Shown piece by piece: positions 18,141 through 27,953 of a stretch of 64,000 bases of DNA. The notes under the pieces were generated by a model. The model did no database searches. It saw only the letters and a list, made by a program, of their open reading frames with translations, and was not told the DNA's origin. Source of the DNA: Lepidurus packardi (taxonomy: Eukaryota > Arthropoda > Branchiopoda > Notostraca > Triopsidae). The stretch is taken from positions 282,704-346,703 of the forward strand of contig JAKZAN010000055.1 of the NCBI GenBank assembly GCA_023053545.1, in the 5' to 3' direction. The number at the start of each line of letters is the position of its first letter. Within the stretch, counting starts at the first letter, position 1. The translations under genes and the position numbers were made by a program.

Positions 18141-19416
18141 TTATTCTATTTCCGCCAAGGCACGTTCTATGATTTCGTAGATTTTACCCAACTGCGCATC
18201 TGAAATTATATAAGGCGGCAGTACGTAAACGATGTTGCCAACTGGCCTTAAAATGATGCCATTCTCAATAAAAAACTTATACAATCTGTTTCTAAAACCG
18301 CCGTAATAACTAATTACTTCAGAAGTTTCAATTTCCAACGCAAAAATAATTCCCGTCACTCGGGTCGTAACCACGCGAGAATTCGACTTGATTTTCGCTT
18401 GGAATTCCAAATGCCGTTTGTTGATTCTGGCTATATTCTGGAACGTCTCAGGCTGCTGCAACAATTCGATAGAAGCCAATGCAGCTGCGCAGCCCCGTTG
18501 GATTTGCTGTGAAAGTGTGACCGTGAAACAGCGCTTGATTGATATCATCGCTGTAAAATCCGTCGTAAATTTCTTGTGTGAACGTAGTAATCGCCATCGG
18601 GATTGTACCGCCTGTTAAGGCTTTAGACAAACACATCATATCAGGCAATTCGGTCAAGTAATCAGAAGCAAAAATTTTTCCAGTTTTTCCAAAGCCAGTC
18701 ATGACTTCATCGGCAATGGTCAACACATTATATTCGCGACACATGGCAATCATCTGATCTAAAACGCTGGCCTCATACATCACCATTCCTGCCGCACCCT
18801 GCACCAAAGGTTCAAAAATAAACGATGCAACTGGCTGTTTTTGCAAAGCTGCTTCTAGCGCCAACAAACTTTCCGATTCTTTGCCCGCAACTGGTACCGG
18901 AATCCGAATCACATCAATAAACATGCCTTCAAAAGCTTGGGTATACAGGGAAATACCGCTTGCCGCCATAGCTGCAAAAGTGTCGCCATGAAAAGCATCT
19001 TCTAAAGAAATTATGGTGGTTCTGATTTCACCTTTGTTGTAAAAATATTGTAAAGAGGTCTTAATCGCAACTTCAACAGCTGTAGATCCGTTGTCTGAAA
19101 AAAAGATCTTCTTCTGATTTACAGGTAAAATTTCCATCAACTTTTCGCCCAACCTAATGGCAGGTTCATGCGTGAAACCGCCAAACAGAACGTGTTCTAA
19201 AGTGGTCAACTGCCTGTAAATCGCATCGGCAATAAACCGGTTGCTGTGTCCAAACGGATTCACCCACCAAGAGGCAATCGCGTCGATATATTCTTTCCCG
19301 TTCTCATCCCAAAGCAACGCGCCTTCACCACGCACAATTGGGATTGCGGGCATCGCTGTTTTATGCTGCGTATAGGGATGCCACAACATCGCGAGGTCTT
19401 TTTCTTGTAAAGTCAT
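18141..19416 (-). CDS. bioA: Adenosylmethionine-8-amino-7-oxononanoate aminotransferase (frameshifted as sequenced)
   Basis: PLP enzyme that aminates KAPA to DAPA with SAM as amino donor. Frame one (19416 to about 18490) has DEVMTGFG (246-253) and the PLP lysine in LSKALTGGT (K275). Frame two (about 18490 to 18141) has the C-terminal domain ending VYVLPPYIISDAQL. They meet at four C's (18493-18496, plus strand). Removing one base restores HTFTANPTGCAAALAS, a standard BioA sequence, so this is probably a sequencing insertion. The combined length of about 424 residues is normal. The start codon overlaps the bioD stop (TAATG), which indicates translational coupling. Confidence 0.92.
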
Positions 19417-20036
19417 TAGGCTAATTTCATCAGATTTTCATGGAACATTTCAGCATAATCCGCAATGACATTTTGATCAAAATAAGGCTCGTTGTTAATT
19501 CTACCAATCATGAAAAGTCCCGTTTTCGATAGAATAATACTTTCAGTAGATGGATGTTCGTCGCCACTAAAAATTATACCGCCAATTTGAAGATTTCTGT
19601 TTTTTAATGCTTCGTATGTCAACAGCGTGTGATTGATGCTGCCCAAATAATGCCTCGAAACCAAAATAACCTTGTGGTCTGGTCGAATCAAATCCATCAC
19701 AGTTTCGGTGCTGTTTAATGGCACAAACACGCCGCCGGCGCCTTCAATGACCAAATGATTGTCGGTTTTGGGCTCCACAATATGAGCAAGGTCGATCTCG
19801 ATACCGTCGATTGCAGCGGCCATGTGCGGGCTCGCAGGCGTATTCAACGCATAACTGTTGCTGTGAATAACAGTCTTCGAATTCGAAATATAGGCTTTAA
19901 TTTTGTGACTGTCGGAAGTATCCAAATCGCCCGCCTGAATCGGTTTCCAATAGTCTGCTTGAAGTGATTCTGTAATAATTGATGATGCGATCGTCTTGCC
20001 AACATCCGTCGAAATACCCGTAACAAATAGCTTCAT
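19416..20036 (-). CDS. bioD: Dethiobiotin synthetase
   Basis: ATP-dependent closure of DAPA to dethiobiotin with CO2. The 206 residues start with the P-loop GISTDVGKT (7-15). The substrate/ATP residues in YWKPIQAGD and the GAGGVFVPLN loop near residue 100 follow. It overlaps bioA by one base and lies 212 bp after bioF, a gap largely filled by a dispersed element. Confidence 0.95.
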   Translation of the reverse strand: MKLFVTGISTDVGKTIASSIITESLQADYWKPIQAGDLDTSDSHKIKAYISNSKTVIHSNSYALNTPASPHMAAAIDGIEIDLAHIVEPKTDNHLVIEGAGGVFVPLNSTETVMDLIRPDHKVILVSRHYLGSINHTLLTYEALKNRNLQIGGIIFSGDEHPSTESIILSKTGLFMIGRINNEPYFDQNVIADYAEMFHENLMKLA

Positions 20037-20127
20037 ACTAATATAATTTCCAAAGAATTAATTTGGCACAAAAATACGCAACGATTGCCGAAATCACGAA
20101 TTATAATGCCCGAATAAAATCATTCTC

Positions 20128-20210
20128 TTTTGGGCGTCCGGGCAGGCTTTCTGTTTCAATCTTTTTTCCGCTGCGCTACAAAAAGGATTTCCACGTCAAT
20201 CCTTGACGCA
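20128..20210 (+). repeat. Dispersed intergenic element, copy 4
   Basis: Begins TTGGGCGTCCGGGCAGGC, has ATCTTTTTT...AAAAAGGAT as its inner palindrome, and ends CAATCCTTGACGC. It sits between bioF and bioD, opposite to their direction of transcription. Confidence 0.75.
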
Positions 20211-20248
20211 TTCTGTCTATTCTGTTCCATTAAAATTTAATATAAAAA

Positions 20249-21382
20249 TCAGAAAACACTTTTGCCAAGAAGTGTCAAAACAGACGTAATTTCCTCGAAT
20301 GTGTTGTAGCTGTGCAGGCAAATGCGAAGGCGTTCTTGTCCTTCAGGAACCGTAGGCGATAAAATGGCTTTGACGTCAAAACCGTTTTGCTGCAACGTTT
20401 CAGCAATGGATTTCACTTTTTCATTTCCGGGAATAATGGCACTTTGAATAGCCGATTTTCCACGCACAAAAAGTGGACGCAAACCAAGTTGGTTGATTTC
20501 TTGGCTGAAATGGATAATATTTGCTTGTAACTGCTGAATAGCAGGATTGCTGTTCAAATGCTCATAAGCCGCTAAAATCGTCGCAACCGAATGCGGCGGC
20601 AGTCCCGTGGTATAAATTAGACTTCGAGCGAAATTCACCAGAAAACTTTTCAATTCACTGCTGCACAAAACGGCAGCCCCGTGGCATCCTAAACCCTTTC
20701 CGAAAGTCACAATTCTAGCAAAAACTTTGTCCTGCAAATCCATGTGCTGCACCAATCCTTCGCCATTTTCTCCAAAAACGCCAATGGCATGTGCTTCGTC
20801 AATAACCAGTAAACAATCGTAGCGAGCCGAAATCTCGACCAACCGATCCAAGTGCGGGGAATCGCCGTCCATTGAAAAAACAGATTCGGTTGCGATGTAT
20901 ATTTCTGAATTTTCAGTTTTAAATTTTTCAATCAGCGATTCAAGTTCTTCCATATCATTATGTCCGAACTTAAACGACTTCGCATTCGACAACCTGATGC
21001 CGTCCCGAATGGATGCGTGGCACAACTCATCAAATAAAATAATATCGTTTCGCTGCGGAACTGCGCTGAAAAATCCAACATTCGCATCATAGCCAGAATT
21101 GAAAATTAAAGCATTTTCGGCTTTGTGAAAATTCGCAATAAAATCTTCCGTGATTTGATAAAGGTTGTGGTTACCTGATATTAAGCGCGATCCTGTAGCG
21201 CCGTTAACAGTAGATTCGCCCAAGATTATTTTCGCGCGTTCACTAATCGCAGCAGATTTTCCGAAGCCAATGTAATCATTAGATGAAAAATCAACGCCGT
21301 TCGACGCCGTTGGCAATGTTCGCAATGCATTTTGCTGCAAGCGAGCCGCTAATTTGTTTTGTAGATTCTTTGGGAAACGCAT
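20249..21382 (-). CDS. bioF: 8-amino-7-oxononanoate synthase
   Basis: PLP-dependent decarboxylative condensation of pimeloyl-ACP/CoA with L-alanine to give KAPA. The 377 residues match the family. Landmarks are NDYIGFG near 35-41, GSRLISGNH near 64-72, DEAHAIGVFG near 195-204, and the PLP lysine in TFGKGLGCHGA (K229). It is the first gene of the minus-strand biotin group. It could instead be another alpha-oxoamine synthase, but the neighbours make BioF by far the best call. Confidence 0.93.
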   Translation of the reverse strand: MRFPKNLQNKLAARLQQNALRTLPTASNGVDFSSNDYIGFGKSAAISERAKIILGESTVNGATGSRLISGNHNLYQITEDFIANFHKAENALIFNSGYDANVGFFSAVPQRNDIILFDELCHASIRDGIRLSNAKSFKFGHNDMEELESLIEKFKTENSEIYIATESVFSMDGDSPHLDRLVEISARYDCLLVIDEAHAIGVFGENGEGLVQHMDLQDKVFARIVTFGKGLGCHGAAVLCSSELKSFLVNFARSLIYTTGLPPHSVATILAAYEHLNSNPAIQQLQANIIHFSQEINQLGLRPLFVRGKSAIQSAIIPGNEKVKSIAETLQQNGFDVKAILSPTVPEGQERLRICLHSYNTFEEITSVLTLLGKSVF

Positions 21383-21480
21383 GGCGCAAATTTATCCAAT
21401 ATTTTAATGGCAAAAACACAGTGTGCGAAAGAAAAAACATTGAAAAAGGCATATTTATTATTGTTTATCAATAATTTAAA

Positions 21481-21488
21481 TATATTTG
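21481..21488 (+). promoter_or_regulatory. Promoter -7 box for the DUF2975-HTH pair
   Basis: TATATTTG followed by CTAACG, 23 bases before the ATG at 21512. It excludes the longer upstream start at 21407. Confidence 0.6.
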
Positions 21489-21511
21489 CTAACGCCTATA
21501 AACCAAAAACC

Positions 21512-22015
21512 ATGAAAAAACTCAATTTCCTAAAGAATATTATAGACCTACTTTGGTATACACTTTTAATAACCGTGCCGCTCAGTATTTTAATTTGGGT
21601 TATCTCACTTTTCGGCAACGAAAACTTCGACATCCCCCTAAACATTATGGGTGAACGAATACACCTTACGTCAAATGCCGGGAAAATAGCTATGCTTCTT
21701 GCGCTACTGAACATTGCGCTTTTAACGTGCGCAGTGTATTACTTTAGAAGGTTGCTAAAGAATTTTCAAAAACTAGTCATTTTCGAAAGCGTCAACACCA
21801 AGCTGTTCAATCTTATAGGAACTATTGTGATGGTTTCGGCGCTCGTTAGCTTTGCAACAACCTGCATCATAGCCTTGGATAAATCCGATTTTGTAATACA
21901 GTTTGGTTACGGCCCATCATTTTATTTGTTATCCCTGGGTTTGTTTTTTAAAGTACTAGCCGAGGTATTCGCGATCGGAAAAAGACTCAAAAGCGAAAAC
22001 GAATTAACCATCTAA
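21512..22015 (+). CDS. DUF2975 family membrane protein
   Basis: 167 residues with four predicted transmembrane segments (about 12-33, 57-79, 105-128 and 138-158). The layout matches DUF2975, whose genes are usually next to a small YozG-like HTH regulator, as here (gap of 11 bp). The pair presumably acts as a membrane sensor or partner plus repressor, but the signal is unknown. I start at the ATG at 21512 because the promoter box lies just before it. Confidence 0.85.
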   Translation: MKKLNFLKNIIDLLWYTLLITVPLSILIWVISLFGNENFDIPLNIMGERIHLTSNAGKIAMLLALLNIALLTCAVYYFRRLLKNFQKLVIFESVNTKLFNLIGTIVMVSALVSFATTCIIALDKSDFVIQFGYGPSFYLLSLGLFFKVLAEVFAIGKRLKSENELTI

Positions 22016-22026
22016 ATTCCCCCACA

Positions 22027-22233
22027 ATGCCCATCATTTTAAACCTGGACGTCATGCTGGCCAAGCGGAAAATGCGTTCGAACGAACTAGCGGATCGCAT
22101 CGGAATTACGACTGCGAACCTTTCTATTTTAAAGACTGGAAAAGCGAAAGCTGTTCGGTTTTCCACGTTAGAAGCAATTTGTGATGTGTTGTCCTGCCAA
22201 CCGGGCGATATCCTTGAATTTCGACCGGAATGA
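22027..22233 (+). CDS. Small Cro/C1-type helix-turn-helix regulator (YozG-like)
   Basis: 68 residues forming a single HTH_XRE/YozG domain. The helix-turn-helix is around RSNELADRIGITTANLSILK (17-36) and the protein ends PGDILEFRPE, a hallmark of this group. It follows the DUF2975 gene in the same transcript and probably regulates it. A short palindromic operator could lie near the promoter, but I did not find a convincing one. Confidence 0.9.
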   Translation: MPIILNLDVMLAKRKMRSNELADRIGITTANLSILKTGKAKAVRFSTLEAICDVLSCQPGDILEFRPE

Positions 22234-22386
22234 TTGTTCGAGGCAAATTTTTAGCGATACCAGTGCAAGATCCTATTTACTTCCCAATCTCAAATCTTCG
22301 AACTCAAGCCTGAATCCTGCCAAAATTATTGTTATATTTAAAAGCACACCAGCCTAAGAATTATCAAAATCGATCCATCAAATATT

Positions 22387-22941
22387 ATGACTTCAACATG
22401 TTCCAACTGTCAAGCTCAAGTTGACAACACATCAAAATACTGCGCACATTGTGGCTACGCATTAACCACACCGCAAGACCTTTCAAACTGCAAAGAAGGA
22501 GATACAATTAACAAAAATCAGTCAAAAAGAAAGCTGAATTTTAAAACTGCGATTGGTTTTATAATTGGATTTACCATTGTATTCCTGCTAACACAAACCC
22601 TTTTTAAATCTGCAAACGATGTAGATCAAGAACTGATTAAAGTATCAGTCGAGATCAACAAAAACTGCCCCTTGGTAGTAGACCAGTACCTTACCTTGGA
22701 CAACACAGCTGCTTATCCGAACAAGACTTTGCAATACAATTATACTATTGTACAATATGAAAAGTCCGAAATCAATTTGGACACGGTTAAAAAGTACATT
22801 TTTTCGGGCGTATTGGAAAATATCCGAACAAATCCAGACATGAAATCACTGCGCGATAATGAAGTCACTTTCAATTATTACTATCGGGATAAAAATGGCC
22901 AGTTCGTGACGAAATTTGTTGTGAAGCCTGAGCAATATTGA
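22387..22941 (+). CDS. Zinc-ribbon membrane protein of unknown function
   Basis: 184 residues. The N-terminus is a zinc ribbon with two CxxC knuckles (CSNCQ near 5-9 and CAHCG near 18-22). A basic linker and one transmembrane helix (about 57-76) follow, then a soluble domain of about 105 residues with a mixed alpha/beta pattern. The ribbon should be cytoplasmic and the C-terminal domain outside. I do not recognise the outer domain. It stands alone. The 111-bp repeat array starts 21 bp after its stop codon, with no clear terminator between. Confidence 0.8.
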   Translation: MTSTCSNCQAQVDNTSKYCAHCGYALTTPQDLSNCKEGDTINKNQSKRKLNFKTAIGFIIGFTIVFLLTQTLFKSANDVDQELIKVSVEINKNCPLVVDQYLTLDNTAAYPNKTLQYNYTIVQYEKSEINLDTVKKYIFSGVLENIRTNPDMKSLRDNEVTFNYYYRDKNGQFVTKFVVKPEQY

Positions 22942-22961
22942 GGCAATAAACTGTGATGCTA

Positions 22962-24117
22962 ACCTGCAAGGTCTGAAAAAAGACCTTGCAGGATTGACAG
23001 GATCGCCACCGCGCTGTCCTGCAAGGTTTTGGAAACCTTGTAGGACTAAATTCGAACGTTGTTTCAAAAACATACCTACAAGGTCTGAAAATAGACCTTT
23101 CAGGATTGACAGGATCGCCACCGCGTTGTACTGCAGGGTTTCCAAACCTTGTAGGTCTACATTCGCAAGTTGTTTCAAAAACATACCTACAAGGTCTGAA
23201 AAAAGACCTTGCAGGATTGACAGGATCGCCACCGCGTTGTCCTGCAGGGTTTCCAAAACCTTGTAGGTTTAAATTCCAAAGTTGTTTCAAAAACATACCT
23301 ACAAGGTCTGAAAAAAGACCTTGCAGGATTGACAGGATCGCCACCGCGCTGTCCTGCAAGGTTTCCAAACCTTGTAGGTCTACATTCGCAAGTTGTTTCA
23401 AAAACATACCTACAAGGTCTGAAAAAAGACCTTGCAGGATTGACAGGATCGCCACCGCGCTGTCCTGCAAGGTTTCCAAAACCTTGTAGGTCTACATTCG
23501 CAAATTGTTTCAAAAACATACCTACAAGGTCTGAAAAAAGACCTTGCAGGATCGACATGGTCGCCCCAGATTTGTCCTGCAAGGTTTTGGAAACCTTGTA
23601 GGTCTACATTCGCAAATTGTTTCAAAAACATACCTACAAGGTCTGAAAAAAGACCTTGCAGGATTGACAGGGTGCCACAGCGTTGTACTGCAGGGTTTCC
23701 AAACCTTGTAGGTCTACATTCGCAAGTTGTTTCAAAAACATACCTACAAGGTCTGAAAAAAGACCTTGCAGGATTGACAGGGTGCCACAGCGTTGTCCTG
23801 CAGGGTTTCCAAAACCTTGTAGGTTTAAATTCCAAAGTTGTTTCAAAAACATACCTACAAGGTCTGAAAAAAGACCTTGCAGGATTGACAGGATCGCCAC
23901 CGCGCTGTCCTGCAAGGTTTCCAAAACCTTGTAGGTCTACATTCGCAAATTGTTTCAAAAACATACCTACAAGGTCTGAAAAAAGACCTTGCAGGATTGA
24001 CAGGATCGCCACCGCGTTGTCCTGCAGGGTTTCCAAACCTTGTAGGTCTACATTCGCAAGTTGTTTCAAAAACATACCTACAAGGTCTGAAAAAAGACCT
24101 TGCAGGATTGACAGGGT
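22962..24117. repeat. Palindromic tandem array: ten units of 110-112 bp plus a partial eleventh
   Basis: Units start at 22962, 23074, 23185, 23297, 23408, 23520, 23632, 23742, 23853, 23965 and 24076 (partial). Each has palindrome A (ACCTACAAGGTCT...AGACCTTGCAGGA), a spacer GATCGCCACCGCGCTGT, palindrome B (CCTGCAAGGTTTCC...ACCTTGTAGG, 12-bp stem), and a linker ending TTGTTTCAAAAACAT. The right arm of B and the left arm of the next A are also perfectly complementary around the linker, so two alternative foldings exist. Variant bases repeat in order: units 2-3 resemble units 7-8 (a 557-558 bp offset), which suggests block duplication. Long ORFs here on both strands are a by-product of the near 37-codon period; the 110 and 112 lengths break them. 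Confidence 0.95.
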
Positions 24118-24163
24118 CTACAGGATCGACATGGTCGAAAAAATAATCCGAATAAAAATCAAA

Positions 24164-24250
24164 TGCCCTAGCCCAGATGGAAGCGGCATCCTTTTTTGCG
24201 TAGTTTACGAAGCAAAAAAGATATAGCGGACAGCTGGAATAAGCTCCAAA
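24164..24250 (-). repeat. Dispersed intergenic element, copy 5
   Basis: On the plus strand it reads AGCCCAGATGGAAGCGGCAT, then CCTTTTTTGC...GCAAAAAAG as inner palindrome, then ATAGCGGACAGCTGGAATAAG. It lies between the tandem array and the atpC terminator. Confidence 0.65.
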
Positions 24251-24280
24251 AAAAAAGCCGAGCAAAATGCCCGGCTTTTA
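24248..24280 (-). terminator. Terminator of the atpDC transcript
   Basis: AAAGCCG-A-GC pairs with GC-C-CGGCTTT (one mismatch), followed by nine T residues on the minus strand. Confidence 0.85.
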
Positions 24281-24299
24281 GATATTGTGGTTGGTTAGT

Positions 24300-24581
24300 T
24301 TAGTCGACTAACACGATTACTTTGTTGTCTTTCATTTCGATTGTACCTGAATTGATTGCCAAGTTGTAGTTTTTATCGTCTACTTTGGTGAATTTTCCGG
24401 CGCTTTCTTTTGTGAAATTGAATGTATTGGCAGCAATTTTCACTACTCCTTCTTTTAGAATAGAGACGATTGGCGCGTGATTGTTGAGAATCTGGAAACT
24501 ACCGTCGACACCTGGAAGCGCAACTGAGGTTACTTCTCCTTTGTATAATGTTGCTTCTGGCGATACTATTTCTAAAATCAT
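24300..24581 (-). CDS. atpC: ATP synthase F1 epsilon subunit (short form)
   Basis: Part of the central stalk of F1Fo ATP synthase. The 93 residues cover only the N-terminal beta-sandwich domain (EIVSPEATLYKGEV at the start, DGSFQILNNHAPIVS near 30-44). The C-terminal helical domain that inhibits ATP hydrolysis in E. coli is absent, as is usual in Bacteroidota. It follows atpD by 95 bp. The other atp genes are not in the window, consistent with the split operon seen in this phylum. Confidence 0.95.
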   Translation of the reverse strand: MILEIVSPEATLYKGEVTSVALPGVDGSFQILNNHAPIVSILKEGVVKIAANTFNFTKESAGKFTKVDDKNYNLAINSGTIEMKDNKVIVLVD

Positions 24582-24676
24582 AACTTTGTTTTAAATTCAC
24601 AACTATAAAAATCTAAATTCCAATTCTCAAAATCAAAACTGGTATTTGGTATTTTCCTTGTTGTTTTTTATTTATT

Positions 24677-26251
<1,575 letters not shown>

Positions 26252-26265
26252 TCATTTTTCGTGTG

Positions 26266-26273
26266 CAAAGGTA
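26266..26273 (-). promoter_or_regulatory. Promoter -7 box for atpDC
   Basis: TACCTTTG followed by CAC on the minus strand, 80 bases before the atpD ATG. Confidence 0.6.
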
Positions 26274-26342
26274 ATTTTTTAAAATATAAAATCAATAATT
26301 TTTTGGTAAAAATGAAAGAATTATTTCATGACGTCCTTAAAC

Positions 26343-26371
26343 AAAAAACATCCCTACGGAGAGGGATGTTT
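26343..26371 (-). terminator. Terminator of the SGNH lipoprotein gene
   Basis: Perfect 10-bp stem AAACATCCCT/AGGGATGTTT with a six-base loop and a T-run on the minus strand, 23 bp after the stop codon. Confidence 0.88.
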
Positions 26372-26394
26372 AAATTGCTTTAAATAAGGAATAT

Positions 26395-27927
26395 CTATAA
26401 TACTGGAGGGAACATGATTCTGTAATCTGCAAAACTTACGTTTTTGAAATTAGAACCATATTTAAAGTTGATTGCCTCAATAAATTTATTTGCGATCAAG
26501 GCATAACCTCTAGGGCTAGGGTGCACACCATCTAGTGAGAAACCACCACCCGTTACGTAAGTTGAACTAACCGTATAACCGTTTGCAGAGATACCTCCGT
26601 TTGCAACCTGATTTAAGGCTGCGTTGGCATCTACAAACGCCAATCCTTTTGCTGTTGCCAATCCTTGAATTGTGGCGTTATAAGCATCTGTTGCTGTTTT
26701 AACTTGTGCTGTTTCGTCGATAGTCAATGTGGTGTTGTCCTGCATTGGAAAAGACACGCCTACAGTGTTGAATGGTGCTGGCGCGCCACCCTGTGTAGTG
26801 CCAATAATGCCTCTTGCAGTTAAAAGAATATAATCTCTTGCCCCACCATTGTTGTTGTTTATGGCATGACGCGCTTGGCCGTAGATACTACCCAAATAAC
26901 CTGCTGTTTGAGCCCCCAATAAAGGTGCTAGTGCCGCAGCAATTTGTGCAGAAATATTTGGCATCGACTCATCAATAATTAATAGTGGATTTGCTTCTAC
27001 AGTGGCAGCATTGCCATCATCTGCAACCAGCGGTACAAAACGCGGTGGTAAACCAGCATTTGCCAGAGCGGCATTAATACCACCAAACAATTGGTTTAAT
27101 TGCGCAGCGCTTGCCGGCGGCAATCCTGGAATTGGATTTGTTGGAACTGTTGTGAAAAACGGCACTGAAGTTACATAAGGTAAGTTCGCAATTACTCCTT
27201 TTGCGCCGTTAGCAGTTAGTCCGTCTACTAAATTCGTATAAACATTTGCAAATACTGTTGGATCTGTAATGTCGTTTGATCCGTAAGTTGCAGGGTTAAA
27301 GTTACCAGTTCTGTTTACGCCAATTCCGCCTGAAGTTGCGTAAGACAACACGTCGTTATTTCCAATCCAAAGTGAAAAGAAGGTTGGCGCTTGTGCAACC
27401 GCGTCTGCTAAAACTGTGGCAGAAGGTGCTGATGCAAACCTTCCAAAATATGGATTTAAGGCACCATATCCTGGTGTCACTAAATGGAAACTTTTAGCTC
27501 CTGGCACGCCAAAATTATTGAACCCTCCTGTTAAAACCGTTGTAGGATTCGTAGTAGGTGTTCCTGGAACAGGAACTGGACCTGCGCCATTGAAATATAA
27601 TCTTGGCCCGAATCCTGGGATGTTGCCTACAAATCCGCCTATATTGTCTGCCATGAAAGGAATTTTGAATTCTCCACCGCCAACTAATGCAAAGTGTTGC
27701 GCCAAAATGTTTGGATACGAACCCTTTTGTCCTTCAATAAACAAGGCGCTATCGCTATACCCTGCTGTAAGGGAGTTTCCTAAAGAAACATATTTAGAGA
27801 AATCTGCTGTTCCGGCTGTTAATGGCATTCCATCAGATGAGTTCGAATCCACAACAACATTATCATCATCATTACATGCTACAAAGGTTAGTGCAACCAA
27901 TAATAGCCATTTGAAGTTCTTTGTCAT
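26395..27927 (-). CDS. SGNH/GDSL-family lipoprotein paired with a TonB receptor
   Basis: 510 residues with a lipoprotein signal (lipobox FVAC, Cys18) followed by an acidic NDDDN stretch, which favours surface export in Bacteroidota. SGNH hydrolase blocks are visible: block I SLGNSLTAGYSD (serine near 52), block III IGNNDVLSY, and block V with the Asp/His pair in DGVHPSPRGYALIANK near the C-terminus. It should cleave ester bonds in a lipid or acylated glycan at the cell surface. Its start lies 26 bp after the end of the TonB receptor gene, so the two probably form a capture-and-import pair. The ligand is unknown. Confidence 0.9.
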   Translation of the reverse strand: MTKNFKWLLLVALTFVACNDDDNVVVDSNSSDGMPLTAGTADFSKYVSLGNSLTAGYSDSALFIEGQKGSYPNILAQHFALVGGGEFKIPFMADNIGGFVGNIPGFGPRLYFNGAGPVPVPGTPTTNPTTVLTGGFNNFGVPGAKSFHLVTPGYGALNPYFGRFASAPSATVLADAVAQAPTFFSLWIGNNDVLSYATSGGIGVNRTGNFNPATYGSNDITDPTVFANVYTNLVDGLTANGAKGVIANLPYVTSVPFFTTVPTNPIPGLPPASAAQLNQLFGGINAALANAGLPPRFVPLVADDGNAATVEANPLLIIDESMPNISAQIAAALAPLLGAQTAGYLGSIYGQARHAINNNNGGARDYILLTARGIIGTTQGGAPAPFNTVGVSFPMQDNTTLTIDETAQVKTATDAYNATIQGLATAKGLAFVDANAALNQVANGGISANGYTVSSTYVTGGGFSLDGVHPSPRGYALIANKFIEAINFKYGSNFKNVSFADYRIMFPPVL

Positions 27928-27953
27928 AATATTAATATTTATTATTGGTTATG

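Noticed and set aside
22962-24117. CRISPR array
   Set aside because: The inter-palindrome segments are conserved from unit to unit instead of unique, the units are too long, and there are no cas genes.
22846-24265. Several overlapping ORFs of 80-220 codons on both strands with 37-residue repeats
   Set aside because: They follow from a ~111-bp (37-codon) period in a palindromic array. Units of 110 and 112 bp break the frames, both strands are equally open, and there is no start context. The array is non-coding.
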